A DNA stretch of 64,000 bases, taken from positions 164,618-228,617 of the forward strand of contig NZ_LMGI01000003.1 of assembly GCF_001427105.1 (NCBI RefSeq), given 5' to 3'. Of this stretch, positions 9,093 through 18,920 are shown in pieces. This DNA is from Sphingopyxis sp. Root154 (GTDB lineage Bacteria > Pseudomonadota > Alphaproteobacteria > Sphingomonadales > Sphingomonadaceae). Each line of letters starts with the position of its first letter. The first letter of the stretch is position 1. The translations under genes and the position numbers were made by a program. Under the pieces are notes generated by a model. It saw only the letters and a program-made list of their open reading frames with translations, was not told the origin of the DNA and ran no database searches.

Positions 9093-11576
9093 ATGCGCCG
9101 ACAGGCATTGGGTATGGCGACCGCGCTGCTGCTGGCAGGAACGGCAACTGCGACCGCACAAACCACGGGAACCGAAGCGGCCAAGGTCCATCCCAAACTG
9201 TGGCCCGCGGCCAAAAGCCCCGCCGCGATCTCCGATCCCCAGACCGAAGCGCGGATCGACGCGCTGATAAAGAAGATGACGGTCGAGCAAAAGGTCGGCC
9301 AGCTGGTGCAGGCCGACATCAGCACGATCACGCCCAAGGATCTCGAAACCTATCCGCTCGGCTCGATCCTCGCCGGGGGTAACAGCGGCCCCAATGGCAA
9401 CGAACGCTCGACCGCCGCCGACTGGGCAAAGCTGGTCGGCGATTTCCGCGCGGTGTCGTTGCGTCCGCAGGCGAACGGCGTCGCGATCCCGATCATCTTT
9501 GGCGTCGATGCCGTCCACGGCCATAACAATATCCCCGGCGCAACGCTGTTCCCGCACAATATCGGTCTAGGCGCCGCGCGCGATCCCGAGCTGATTCAGC
9601 GGATCGGCGCGGTTACTGCCGCCGAAATCGCGGGCAGCGGGATCGAGTGGACCTTCGCGCCGACGCTGGCGGTGCCGCAGGACCTGCGCTGGGGGCGGAG
9701 CTATGAAGGCTATACCTCCGATACCAAGCTGATCGCCGAATATGCCAAGGCGATGGTGGTGGGGCTGCAGGGGCCGCTGGTCGCGGGCAAGACGGTCGAC
9801 GGCACGCATGTCGCGGCAACCGCCAAGCATTTCCTCGCCGACGGCGGGACGTTCGAAGGCAAGGACCAGGGCGATGCCAAGGTCGATGAAAAGGAACTGA
9901 TCGCCAAGCACGCCATGGGTTACCCGGCTGCGATCGATGCCGGCGCGCTGACCGTGATGGCGAGCTTCTCAAGCTGGCAGGGTGTGAAACATCACGGCAA
10001 CAAGGGGCTGCTGACCGACGCGCTCAAGGATAAGATGGGCTTTGCGGGCTTCGTCGTCGGCGACTGGAACGGGCATGGGCAGGTTGCGGGATGCAGCGTC
10101 GCCGATTGCGCGCAGTCGATCAACGCCGGGCTCGACATGTTTATGGCGCCCGACAGCTGGAAGGGATTGTACGACAGCACGCTGAAACATGCCAAGGACG
10201 GTACGATATCGGCGGCGCGGCTCGACGATGCGGTGCGGCGTATCCTGCGCGTCAAATACAAGCTCGGCCTGTTCCCCGAAGGCCATGTCGACCGCAGCGT
10301 GGTGAAAGCGGTCGGCACGCCCGAGCATCTGGCGATTGCGCGCGAAGCGGTCGCCAAGTCGCTCGTTCTGCTGAAGAATAACGGCAGCGTGCTGCCGATC
10401 AAACCCGGCGCACGCGTGCTCGTCACCGGCCCCGCCGCCGACAGCATGGCGATCCAGTCGGGCGGCTGGACAATCAGCTGGCAGGGAACCGACGTCACCC
10501 ACGCCGACTTCCCGAACGGTCAGACGATCTGGGAAGCGCTGAACAAGTCGGTGCGCGATTCGGGCGGCGTCGCGACGCTGTCCGACGGCGGCGTGTATAA
10601 GGAAAAACCAGACGTCGCGATCGTCGTGTTCGGCGAGGCGCCCTATGCGGAATTCCAGGGTGACGTCGCGACGCTCGACTATCAGCCGTCGGAGGCGACC
10701 GACCTCGCGACGCTCAAGAAGCTGAAGGCCGCGGGCATTCCCGTGGTCGCGCTGTTCCTGTCGGGACGGCCGATGTTCACCAACCCCGAAATCAACGCCG
10801 CCGACGCGTTCGTCGCGGGCTGGCTGCCGGGGTCGCAGGGCGCCGGCGTCGCCGACGTGCTCGTCGCGGGCAAGGACGGCAAGACACCGCGCGCCTTCAC
10901 CGGCACTTTGCCCTTCGCCTGGCCCGCCGATGCGCGGTCGCCGGTCGAAAAGCCGCAGTTCGCGGTTGGCTATGGCCTGAAATATGGCGCCAGCACGACC
11001 GTCCCGCAGCTGTCCGAGGAATTGGGCGTCGACATTGCGGCAGCGCTGAACGTCGAGAACTTCTTCTCGGGCGGCCGCGCGCGCGCGCCGTGGGTGCTGA
11101 CGATCACCGACGCGGGCGGATCGCGCCCGGTGGAATCGCCGCCCGTATCGAGCCCCGGCGGGTTGATCGCCGCGCGTTCGGTCGATGTGCGGGCGCAGGA
11201 GGATGGCAAGTCCTTCGTCTGGACGGGCCCCGCCGCGCTGCACCTCAGCGGCCCCTATGCGGACCTGTCGCGCCAGCTCAACAACAGCTTCGCGCTCCGC
11301 GTCGACTGGCGGGTCGATGCGATCGGCAGCGCCCCCGTCACTCTCGCGCTCGGTGGCAAGGCGTTCGACATCTCGGCCGCGGTCAAGGCGGCGTCAAAGG
11401 GGCAGGTGTCGACGATCAAGGTGCCGCTCCGCTGCTTCGCTGACGCGGGCGCCAATCTGCGGCAGGTCGACTATGCCGTCTCGATCCAGAGCAACAAGGG
11501 CTTCGCCGCGACACTGCTGAATACGAATGTGGAAGCGGTTGGGGAGAATCTGCCTTGCCCGCCCGCGGTAAAGTGA
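9093..11576 (+). CDS. GH3 beta-glucosidase, exported
   Basis: 827 residues. A signal peptide (ALLLAGTATATA) leads into a GH3 N-terminal barrel with KHFLADGGT, the nucleophile segment GFVVGDWNG, and the second alpha/beta sandwich domain (VLVTGPAAD). The C-terminal ~180 residues fit the ExoP-type extension found on many glucan-degrading GH3 enzymes. It would release glucose from beta-glucan oligosaccharides made by the GH16 enzyme, in the periplasm. I chose ATG 9093, with GGGAGAG upstream, over a GTG 14 codons earlier that overlaps the operator. Confidence 0.92.
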   Translation: MRRQALGMATALLLAGTATATAQTTGTEAAKVHPKLWPAAKSPAAISDPQTEARIDALIKKMTVEQKVGQLVQADISTITPKDLETYPLGSILAGGNSGPNGNERSTAADWAKLVGDFRAVSLRPQANGVAIPIIFGVDAVHGHNNIPGATLFPHNIGLGAARDPELIQRIGAVTAAEIAGSGIEWTFAPTLAVPQDLRWGRSYEGYTSDTKLIAEYAKAMVVGLQGPLVAGKTVDGTHVAATAKHFLADGGTFEGKDQGDAKVDEKELIAKHAMGYPAAIDAGALTVMASFSSWQGVKHHGNKGLLTDALKDKMGFAGFVVGDWNGHGQVAGCSVADCAQSINAGLDMFMAPDSWKGLYDSTLKHAKDGTISAARLDDAVRRILRVKYKLGLFPEGHVDRSVVKAVGTPEHLAIAREAVAKSLVLLKNNGSVLPIKPGARVLVTGPAADSMAIQSGGWTISWQGTDVTHADFPNGQTIWEALNKSVRDSGGVATLSDGGVYKEKPDVAIVVFGEAPYAEFQGDVATLDYQPSEATDLATLKKLKAAGIPVVALFLSGRPMFTNPEINAADAFVAGWLPGSQGAGVADVLVAGKDGKTPRAFTGTLPFAWPADARSPVEKPQFAVGYGLKYGASTTVPQLSEELGVDIAAALNVENFFSGGRARAPWVLTITDAGGSRPVESPPVSSPGGLIAARSVDVRAQEDGKSFVWTGPAALHLSGPYADLSRQLNNSFALRVDWRVDAIGSAPVTLALGGKAFDISAAVKAASKGQVSTIKVPLRCFADAGANLRQVDYAVSIQSNKGFAATLLNTNVEAVGENLPCPPAVK

Positions 11577-11624
11577 CAAGACCAGTATCCGGGTTAGCCT
11601 GAGACAAGGCAAGGGAGAGAGATA

Positions 11625-12917
11625 ATGGCATTAGCGCCGAACGTCGCGACGAACGCGGTCGAACAGCCAGGCAAGGGCGGTAACAGCACGCGCGTGGTGC
11701 TGATACTCGCCTTCGCGGTGTTTTTCCTGCTGGGCGGGGTAACCAACATCAACGACTTGCTGGTCGGTAAGTTCAAGCCGATGTTCCACCTGACGCATGC
11801 GCAGGCGAACCTGGTGCAGATGGCGTTTTTCATCGCCTATGGCGCCTTTTCGATCCCCGCCGGCATTATCATGTCGAAACTCGGCTATATCCGCACTTTC
11901 GTGCTCGGGTTCATCATCGTGGCGGCGGCCGCCTTCCTCTTCATCCCGGCTTCGGCCGCGGCCTCCTACCCCGGCTTCCTCGCGGCGCTCTTTTGCATCG
12001 GCGCGGGGATCACGGTTCTGCAAGTGGCGATGAATCCGGTGATCACGACGCTGGGGCCGGTCGAGACCTCGCACAGCCGGCTGACCTTTGCGCAGGCGTT
12101 CAATTCGATCGGGGTGTTCCTGATGGTCTATGGCGGCGCGACCTTCCTGCTCGGCGATGAACAGCCGATCGACGCCGAGACCGCGAGCGAGGCGCAAATT
12201 CAAGCCTATCGCGTCGCTGAGGGCGCGTCGATCGGCACCGCTTATATGTGGCTCGGGGTGCTGATGCTGGTGATCGCGGCGGTGTTCTGGATGTATCGGT
12301 CGGCGATCGATCACGCCAAAGCCGACGATGTGAAGCTCGAGGGCACCTGGGGCTTGCTGACCCACAACCGCCGCGTCCAGTTCGGCGCGCTGTGCATCTT
12401 CGTCTATGTCGGCGCCGAAGTGGCGATCGGTTCGAACCTGATGGCCTATCTGGCTGAGCCGAGCGTGATGGGGCTGGGGCTCCAGGCGGCGGGCAAGCTG
12501 GTTGCGATGTACTGGCTGGGCGCACTGGTCGGTCGGTTGCTCGGCGGTTTTATCCTGCGACTGGCGAAACCCGGACGCGTGCTCGCGACCTTTGCGGCTG
12601 GCGCGATTTCGCTGATCATTCTGTCGGCGGTGACGACGGGCGCGCTGTCGGGCTGGGCGCTGATTCTGGTCGGCTTCTGCAACTCGCTGATGTTCCCGAC
12701 GATCTTCAGCCTCGCGACCGAGGGGCTGGGCGAACGGACGCCGCAGGGGTCGGGCATCATGTGCACCGCGATCATCGGCGGGGCGATCGTCCCATTCCTG
12801 TTCGGAACGGTGGCCGATCTCAGCGGCGACATCCGGCTCGCGCTGACGGTCCCGCTGATCTGCTATGCGATCATCGCGAGCTTCGGGCTGTGGGCGGCGC
12901 GTCCGGCGACCGCGTAA
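11625..12917 (+). CDS. FHS-family sugar/H+ symporter (glucose/galactose/fucose type)
   Basis: 430 residues, about 12 membrane segments. FFLLGGVTNINDLLVGKFK and QMAFFIAYGAFSIPAG are signatures of the FucP/GluP branch of the major facilitator superfamily. A strong ribosome site (AAGGGAGAGAG) precedes ATG 11625. Standing 48 bases after the GH3 gene, it probably takes up the glucose that enzyme releases and shares its promoter. It is distinct from the MFS gene at 7810, so the locus has two inner-membrane importers. Confidence 0.88.
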   Translation: MALAPNVATNAVEQPGKGGNSTRVVLILAFAVFFLLGGVTNINDLLVGKFKPMFHLTHAQANLVQMAFFIAYGAFSIPAGIIMSKLGYIRTFVLGFIIVAAAAFLFIPASAAASYPGFLAALFCIGAGITVLQVAMNPVITTLGPVETSHSRLTFAQAFNSIGVFLMVYGGATFLLGDEQPIDAETASEAQIQAYRVAEGASIGTAYMWLGVLMLVIAAVFWMYRSAIDHAKADDVKLEGTWGLLTHNRRVQFGALCIFVYVGAEVAIGSNLMAYLAEPSVMGLGLQAAGKLVAMYWLGALVGRLLGGFILRLAKPGRVLATFAAGAISLIILSAVTTGALSGWALILVGFCNSLMFPTIFSLATEGLGERTPQGSGIMCTAIIGGAIVPFLFGTVADLSGDIRLALTVPLICYAIIASFGLWAARPATA

Positions 12918-12940
12918 CGGTCGAGCGGTGCCGTTGACGA

Positions 12941-12984
12941 ATAAAACCGCGGGCGATCGCGCGCTGGTGCGCAATCGCCCGCGG
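12941..12984 (-). terminator. Strong terminator for the GGDEF gene
   Basis: The arms CCGCGGGCGAT and ATCGCCCGCGG flank an inner GCGC pairing. Read on the minus strand the hairpin is followed by TTTTAT, so it ends the leftward GGDEF transcript. It lies between convergent genes and may also slow the rightward FHS transcript. Confidence 0.8.
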
Positions 12985-13015
12985 CCTCCCGCCCCCTCGC
13001 GGGAATGCCCGAAAA

Positions 13016-14137
13016 TCAGGCCGGATCGGCGATTTCGATCCGGTTTCGTCCGCCGGCCTTGGCCTCGTAGAGCGCGGCGTCGGCGGCCTTGAGTGCGGCG
13101 CGCGTGTCGCCATAGCCAAAGACATCGGCCACCCCGCCCGAGAAGGTGATCTGGCCAAAGGGCTCGTCGGTCTTGCGGTTGATCAGGCGCCGGTCGGCAA
13201 GCGCCTCGCGCGCGTCGTCGAGCTTCTCGGCCGCCTGCGACGGGGTCAGGCCGCGGAACAGCATGACGAACTCTTCGCCGCCGTGGCGCGCGACATGGCA
13301 ATGATCGTTCGAGATCCGCGCCAGCGTGTCGGCGATCGCCTTGATGACGCGGTCGCCCGCGTCATGGCCGTGGATGTCGTTGACCTTCTTGAACTCGTCG
13401 ATGTCGCAAAAGGCGACGCTGAGCGGTTCGCACACCGCGCGCGCTTCCTTGTGGTGCCGGTCGAGCAGGTTTTCGAACGCCCGGCGGTTGGGCAGGCCGG
13501 TCAGATAATCGACCTCGGCATCGCGCTTGGCGCGTTCGAGGCTCCTGCGTAGTGCTTTCGCCTCATCCTCGCTCTTGCGCATGTCGTCCTCGGCCTTGCG
13601 CGTGCGGTCGAGCATGACCTTGGCAAGGTCGGCGAGATTCGAGACGATACGCCCGGTTTTCTGCAATTGTTCGAGGTCGATGACATGCTGTTCGAGTTCG
13701 GTGCCATAGTCGCTGGTGACGGTGCGGGCTTCTTTGGTGTTCGCGTGGAAGGATTCGAGATTGGTTTCAAGCCGGGTCATCAGGCGGTCGAGATCGGCGC
13801 GGTCGGGAAGGCCGATGTCCTGTTCGCCAAGCTCGTCGAGCCAATTCTGATTGATGCCGGCCGCCGATTGCGCCTGCGCGATCACCTGCCGCGCGAGCCG
13901 GGGATTGCGGCCCGAAAAGGCGCTGTGCGCGAGCAGCAGATTGGCGGGCGACACGTCGAGATCATTGTCGACGAGGAAGGAGGTGATCGAGGCGGCGAGT
14001 TCATATCGCGCCTGCCGCACAAGGTCGAACGGGGGCGCATGGCCGCCTTCGGAGGGAGCGCCGCGCGATTGGCGAAGCCCCAGCCAACCCAGGAACCGTC
14101 CTACCGGTTCGTTCGATTGTGTCGCTTTGGTGGTCAT
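13016..14137 (-). CDS. GGDEF-domain diguanylate cyclase
   Basis: 373 residues. The N-terminal ~170 residues have no recognised domain; a helical, coiled-coil-like stretch (around 170-205) leads to a C-terminal GGDEF domain beginning DYLTGLPNRRAF with the active-site form GGEEF near residue 295. It should make cyclic di-GMP in the cytoplasm, since no membrane segment is seen. The four residues at the inhibitory I-site position read N-D-H-C, not R-x-x-D, so product inhibition by that route is not expected. Confidence 0.9.
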   Translation of the reverse strand: MTTKATQSNEPVGRFLGWLGLRQSRGAPSEGGHAPPFDLVRQARYELAASITSFLVDNDLDVSPANLLLAHSAFSGRNPRLARQVIAQAQSAAGINQNWLDELGEQDIGLPDRADLDRLMTRLETNLESFHANTKEARTVTSDYGTELEQHVIDLEQLQKTGRIVSNLADLAKVMLDRTRKAEDDMRKSEDEAKALRRSLERAKRDAEVDYLTGLPNRRAFENLLDRHHKEARAVCEPLSVAFCDIDEFKKVNDIHGHDAGDRVIKAIADTLARISNDHCHVARHGGEEFVMLFRGLTPSQAAEKLDDAREALADRRLINRKTDEPFGQITFSGGVADVFGYGDTRAALKAADAALYEAKAGGRNRIEIADPA

Positions 14138-14351
14138 GCGATATTTAACGAGCGCGAAGGGAAAGATTTAAGGCCGATTGGCGCCGGAGAAGGCATATTC
14201 TCGGGCGGAATTGGTCCGGTTCGGAGCGATCGGCTCAATCCAACCGGCAAATCAGGGGCTTAACCGAAAGTTCCGCATGAACGATTGCACGAACGGGATA
14301 TTCTCTGGCACTGAGCATATGCGTTCGACCAGAAGTTGAAGGAGCCGATCG

Positions 14352-15710
14352 TTGCTGGGCTGGATATTCTTCCAACGGGATCTCGATCCGGCCCTGCCGG
14401 AGGTCCCCGAAATCCTGCGGTTTCAGGAGACCGCGGCGGCGCGCGGGATCGAACTGCACGTCCTGAAACCCCATAATTTCGATATCGTCGCGGCGCCGGT
14501 CGAGGGCTGGTCGGTGCATTATGAAGGCCATTCGCTGGCCCGGCCCGACTTCATTCTGTGCCGGACGGGCGCCGAGACCGACTATTTCACGCTCGCGGTG
14601 CTCCGCCATTTCGAACGCCGCGGCGTGCGCCTCATCAATGGCCCCGAAGCCATCGACCTCGTCGCCGACAAACTCCACACGATGCAGCGGCTCGCGCGCG
14701 CTGGCCTGCCCATTCCGGCGACGATCCTCGGCAAATTCCCCATCGGGGTCGACATCGTCGAGGAGGAGTTGGGCTTTCCGCTGATCGTCAAGACGCTGCG
14801 CGGTACGCGCGGCACCGGCGTCCTCAAATGCGAGGATCGCACCCAGTTCGAAGATCTGGCGGGGCTGCTCGAAAGCGCCGACGCCAAGGCCGATTTCCTG
14901 TTTCAGCATTATGTGCGGTCCAGCCACGGACGCGACGTGCGCGTGCTCGTGATCGGCGGCCGCGTGATCGCCGCGATGGAGCGGCGCTCGCCTGCGGGCC
15001 ATTTCAAATCCAATGTTTCGCTCGGCGGCGTCGGTATTGCCCATACCCCGACGGGCGAAATGGCCGACCTTGCCGCGCGCGCCGCCGACACGCTGGGGCT
15101 GGAGGTCGCCGGGATCGATATCCTGTTCGACAATGAGGGATACCGGATCTGCGAGGCGAACAGCGCCCCGGGGTTCCAGGGGCTGGAGCGCGCGTGCAGC
15201 ATCGATGTACCGGGCGCGATCTTCGACTGGATCGAGGCGAGCCACGAGGTGCAGGACCGGCCGATCAAGGCGGTGACCGGCGAGGCGCTGATCGACCTGG
15301 TGTTCGGCGGCCGGCTCAGCCTGCGCGCGGTCGGCGACCGGCTCGAGGAACCGCGCGCCTTTGCCCGCGCGGTCGGTGTCCGGCTGGTCGGCGCGGGCGT
15401 GGGATCGGTGCTGTCGTCGCTGACTCCGGGGCGGCGGGCGGCGCCGCACAGTCCGGTCGCGCGCCGCCTCGAAGCGCTGCGCGCCGATGCGCGCGGCGTC
15501 CCGCTCGCGGTTGCCACCGATATCGATCAGGAACAGATTTTTCTGACCGTGCTCGGCGTGTCGATCTGGGCCGCGGTGCTGCCCTGGCTCGCGGGCGGCG
15601 AACCGCTCTTTGCCGGGGCGCTGTCATTGATTGCGCTCTGCTTCCCCGCCGTTTTCCTCTTCACGCGCCGGACTCCGAAAACCGCGCGCCGGCGGCCCGT
15701 CGTGCAATGA
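14352..15710 (+). CDS. ATP-grasp ligase (RimK-like) with C-terminal membrane segments
   Basis: 452 residues. Residues ~1-300 match RimK-type ATP-grasp enzymes, which join an amino acid such as glutamate to a carboxylate: KTLRGTRGTGV is the nucleotide-binding loop and CEANSAPGFQGLE the metal-binding end. The following ~150 residues are an extension with two hydrophobic segments (ILFLTVLGVSIWAAVLPWLA region and a second near 425), absent from classical RimK. The start is TTG 14352, supported by AAGGAG eight bases upstream. It overlaps the TauE/SafE gene by ATGA. The acceptor is unknown. Confidence 0.8.
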   Translation: MLGWIFFQRDLDPALPEVPEILRFQETAAARGIELHVLKPHNFDIVAAPVEGWSVHYEGHSLARPDFILCRTGAETDYFTLAVLRHFERRGVRLINGPEAIDLVADKLHTMQRLARAGLPIPATILGKFPIGVDIVEEELGFPLIVKTLRGTRGTGVLKCEDRTQFEDLAGLLESADAKADFLFQHYVRSSHGRDVRVLVIGGRVIAAMERRSPAGHFKSNVSLGGVGIAHTPTGEMADLAARAADTLGLEVAGIDILFDNEGYRICEANSAPGFQGLERACSIDVPGAIFDWIEASHEVQDRPIKAVTGEALIDLVFGGRLSLRAVGDRLEEPRAFARAVGVRLVGAGVGSVLSSLTPGRRAAPHSPVARRLEALRADARGVPLAVATDIDQEQIFLTVLGVSIWAAVLPWLAGGEPLFAGALSLIALCFPAVFLFTRRTPKTARRRPVVQ

Positions 15711-16498
15711 CGATATTCGACGGGCTGACGCTCTGGGCACTGCTGCCCTTCATCTTCGTGGGATTTGCGGCGCAGTTGATCGACAGCGCGCTCGGCATGG
15801 CGTTCGGCGTCATCGGCACCGCGCTGTTGCTCGTGCTGGGCTTGCCGCCGGTGTCTGCTTCGGCGGCGGTGCATGTCGCCGAAAGCTTCACCGGCGGCGT
15901 GTCGGGACTGGCGCATGCGATGCAGCGCAACGTCGACTGGCGGCTGTTCCGTCGTCTTGTCGTCCCGGGGATAGTCGGCGGGCTGATCGGCGTATGGATT
16001 TTGACCAATATCGACAACAGCATCGCGCGGCCCGTCGTGCTCGCCTATCTCGGCGCGGTCGGCATCTATCTGCTGTGGCGCGGCGCGCGGCGCCCGCAAA
16101 CCTATCGCAGCATCAAGTTCGTCGGGCCGCTCGGGCTGATCGGCGGGATCGCCGATGGATCGGGCGGCGGCGGGTGGGGGCCGATCGTCAGCGCCAATCT
16201 GCTCGCGCAGGGCGCCGAGCCGCGCACCGTCATTGGCACGGTGAACGCGTCCGAATTCTTCGTCACCGTGACGATCGCGGCGGGGTTCATCGGCACGATG
16301 GGCTGGCAAAGCTTCAGCACCGCGGCGATCGGTCTGTTGATCGGCGGCGTCATTGCCGCGCCGATCGGGGCGTATCTGGTCCGCCGCCTGCGCGCCGACT
16401 GGCTGGTCGGCGCCGCGGGCGTGTTGCTGCTGCTCGCCAGCGCCTATGGCTTCATCGCGCTGATGTTCGACCCGGTGCCTTCGTTCCGCGGGTTCTAG
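15707..16498 (+). CDS. TauE/SafE family membrane exporter
   Basis: 263 residues, about seven to eight hydrophobic segments, with duplicated TauE/SafE-type halves (GFAAQLIDSALGMAFGVIGT and GGIADGSGGGGWGPI). The family is linked to export of sulfite, sulfoacetate and other organic anions. ATG 15707 forms an ATGA overlap with the ligase stop, so the two are probably translated together and the transporter may handle a product or substrate of that ligase. Its stop TAG shares the palindrome CTAG with the stop of the convergent peptidase gene. Confidence 0.85.
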   Translation: MTIFDGLTLWALLPFIFVGFAAQLIDSALGMAFGVIGTALLLVLGLPPVSASAAVHVAESFTGGVSGLAHAMQRNVDWRLFRRLVVPGIVGGLIGVWILTNIDNSIARPVVLAYLGAVGIYLLWRGARRPQTYRSIKFVGPLGLIGGIADGSGGGGWGPIVSANLLAQGAEPRTVIGTVNASEFFVTVTIAAGFIGTMGWQSFSTAAIGLLIGGVIAAPIGAYLVRRLRADWLVGAAGVLLLLASAYGFIALMFDPVPSFRGF

Positions 16499-18663
16499 AC
16501 GCAGTGCATCGCAAAGGCCCAGAACAGCGCTTTCTGCCGATATTCGCTTTTCAGGTCGCCGCTGCCCTGATGGCCGCTATCCATATCGGTGTGCAGAAGC
16601 GCGGGGTTGCCGCTCGTCGAGCGGCGCCGCACTTCGGCGACGAGCTTGGCGGGCTCCCAATAGGCGACGCGGTCGTCCTTGAGCCCCGCGGTGCAAAGCA
16701 GGGGCGGATAGGCGGTCGCCCGGACATTCTCATAGGGTGAGATCGAGGCGATATAGTCATAGGCTTTGGGGTCGGCGAGCGGATCGCCCCAGTCGGGACG
16801 GAACAGCGGCACGAGCGGATGCGCGCCGTCGCTCATTGTGTTGAGCATGTCGACGAACGGCACCTGCGCGATCACGCCGCCCCACAAGGTCGGGGCGATG
16901 TTCATGCTCGCGCCGACGAGCAACCCGCCCGCCGACAGGCCGTAAGCGACCACCTTGCCCTTTGACGTATAGCCCTCGGCCGCGAGATGTTCGGCGCAGG
17001 CGATGAAATCGGTGAAACTGTTGCGCTTGGTGAACTTGCGCCCGCCGAGGAACCAGCGGCGACCCTTTTCAGACCCGCCGCGCACATGCGCGATGGCATA
17101 ACGCCAGCCGCGGTCGACGAGCGCGAGCGCGGGGATCGAAAATTCGGGGTCGCTCGGCACACCGTACGAGCCATAGCCATATTGGAGCAGCGGCGCCTTG
17201 CCGTCCTTTGGCGCTCCGCGGCGCGAGAGCAGCGTGATCGGCACCATTTCACCGTCGGGGGCGGGGGCGAACAGGCGTTCGACCTCATAATCGTCGGGGT
17301 CGAAACTGGCGACCGCCTGTTGCTGGACGACATTCTGCTTGCCGCTGACCAGATCGATGCGGATCCACCGGCGCGGCGATTTGGGCGACTGGTGGACGAT
17401 CATCACCGACGATGCGCCATAGCTTTGCTCGGACGGCAGTTCGATCGCATAGGCGGGATCGTCGAAGGCAACCGCCCGTTCCGATCCGTCGGGGCGCAGG
17501 ATGACGAGCCGGTGGAGGCCATCGACGCGTTCGAGGCGCACCAGCGCATTCTTGAACGGCAGGATTTGGAGGATCGGCGTTCCGGCGCGGTGCGGGGCGA
17601 GCACCCCGAGCGTCCGAAAATTCTTCGAGTCGAGACGCAGCAGCGCCATGTCGAATGCATCATCGGCATCGGTGAGCGCGATCAGCCCGCCGTTCCACTC
17701 GTCGATGTCGTAGAGCACGCCCGTCTTGCGCGGCCAGACGATGGCGGGGGCGGCGGTTTCGTCGGCCGCGGATACCAGCCGCACTTCGGCGGTCTCGGGG
17801 CCGGCGAGGGTCAGCGCGATGAAGCCGTCGGCGGCCGTGCGCTTCACCTGCATGAAGATCGCCGGGTCCCTTTCCTCATAGACGAGGTCGGTGATCTTGC
17901 CGTCGACCGAGGTGCGATAGAGCCGCGTCGGGCGGTTGCGCGCATCGCGCCAGATCCAGAACAGCCAGCGCGACGAGGGCGCGAAGGCGAGCCCGCCATA
18001 GCCATAGGCATCTTTGTCGACGATCGTGCGAATTTCGCCACTCTGATTGTCGCGAATGACAATGCGGTGGCGGTCGTTGCCGATCACGTCCTCGGCCCAG
18101 GCGAAATAGCGGTGGTCGGGGCTCGGCTGGTGCCCGGTGCTGCGGAAATAGGGCTGGCCCTTGGCGCGCGCCGCCTCGTCGACGAGCTGCTCGGGCTTTC
18201 CGCCCTTCCTGCTCCGCGTGTAGATCGCATGCGCCGCGCCCGCGGGCCGGGCCGATCCATAGTCCCAGCCGTCCTTTTCGAGCGCGGGGGCTGCCATGTC
18301 GCCCGATGCGCGGGCCAGCATCGCGTCGAGCAGCTTCGCGCGCTCGCCGGCCAGCGGCGCAAGGATCGCGTCGGCATAGTCGTTTTCGGCCTTCAGCATC
18401 GTGCCGACGGCCTCGGGCAAATTATCGCGCGACCGCTCACCATTGGCGGGGATGAACTTCATCCAGCTATAGGCATCGTCGCGCCGGCGGCCCAATTGAT
18501 CGATCACATGCGAGATACGCGGCGATTGCGGCGGCGCGATTTTGGGCCAGCGCCCGGTGCCGCCCTGATCCAGCGCCCATGCCGCGCGATTTCCCAGCAG
18601 GAGTGCGGCCATCGCGGCGCTCCCCATAAACGCGCGCCGACCCTTGTTCTCGATATTCTGCAT
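16495..18663 (-). CDS. S9A prolyl oligopeptidase/oligopeptidase B-like, Tat-exported
   Basis: 722 residues. The N-terminus GRRAFMGSAAMAALLLG is a twin-arginine signal followed by A-W-A, so the enzyme is probably folded before export to the periplasm. A beta-propeller region precedes the hydrolase domain; the serine is in YGLSAGG (about residue 573), with the S9A pattern HVRGGSEKGRRW before it and the C-terminal SGHQGS carrying the His. It would cut short peptides. It is divergent from a TonB receptor 257 bases away, a layout suggesting uptake and use of peptides. Confidence 0.9.
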   Translation of the reverse strand: MQNIENKGRRAFMGSAAMAALLLGNRAAWALDQGGTGRWPKIAPPQSPRISHVIDQLGRRRDDAYSWMKFIPANGERSRDNLPEAVGTMLKAENDYADAILAPLAGERAKLLDAMLARASGDMAAPALEKDGWDYGSARPAGAAHAIYTRSRKGGKPEQLVDEAARAKGQPYFRSTGHQPSPDHRYFAWAEDVIGNDRHRIVIRDNQSGEIRTIVDKDAYGYGGLAFAPSSRWLFWIWRDARNRPTRLYRTSVDGKITDLVYEERDPAIFMQVKRTAADGFIALTLAGPETAEVRLVSAADETAAPAIVWPRKTGVLYDIDEWNGGLIALTDADDAFDMALLRLDSKNFRTLGVLAPHRAGTPILQILPFKNALVRLERVDGLHRLVILRPDGSERAVAFDDPAYAIELPSEQSYGASSVMIVHQSPKSPRRWIRIDLVSGKQNVVQQQAVASFDPDDYEVERLFAPAPDGEMVPITLLSRRGAPKDGKAPLLQYGYGSYGVPSDPEFSIPALALVDRGWRYAIAHVRGGSEKGRRWFLGGRKFTKRNSFTDFIACAEHLAAEGYTSKGKVVAYGLSAGGLLVGASMNIAPTLWGGVIAQVPFVDMLNTMSDGAHPLVPLFRPDWGDPLADPKAYDYIASISPYENVRATAYPPLLCTAGLKDDRVAYWEPAKLVAEVRRRSTSGNPALLHTDMDSGHQGSGDLKSEYRQKALFWAFAMHCV

Positions 18664-18920
18664 GCGACCCTCTCTCGCCCGGTGGGGATGTCGCGTCCAG
18701 TGTATGTCGCGCCGGTTGGCGTACTGCGCCGATCAGGCCGCCCAATCCATCGATTGGGCAAATTGGCCGCAAGCCCTCACGAAACCGTGCTTTCCTCAGC
18801 AAAGCTGCTGGCCCGATACGGCTGGAAACTGGCCCGACCATCGCCGCCACGCCAATTTCGCATGATAGCTTGAGCATCGGATCTTCTTACCAACAGGCAA
18901 TATCAATAAGGGAGGCAAAA

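Noticed and set aside
16987-18873. 628-codon plus-strand open frame opposite the S9A peptidase
   Set aside because: Antisense shadow; the peptidase on the minus strand has a Tat signal and a full catalytic set.
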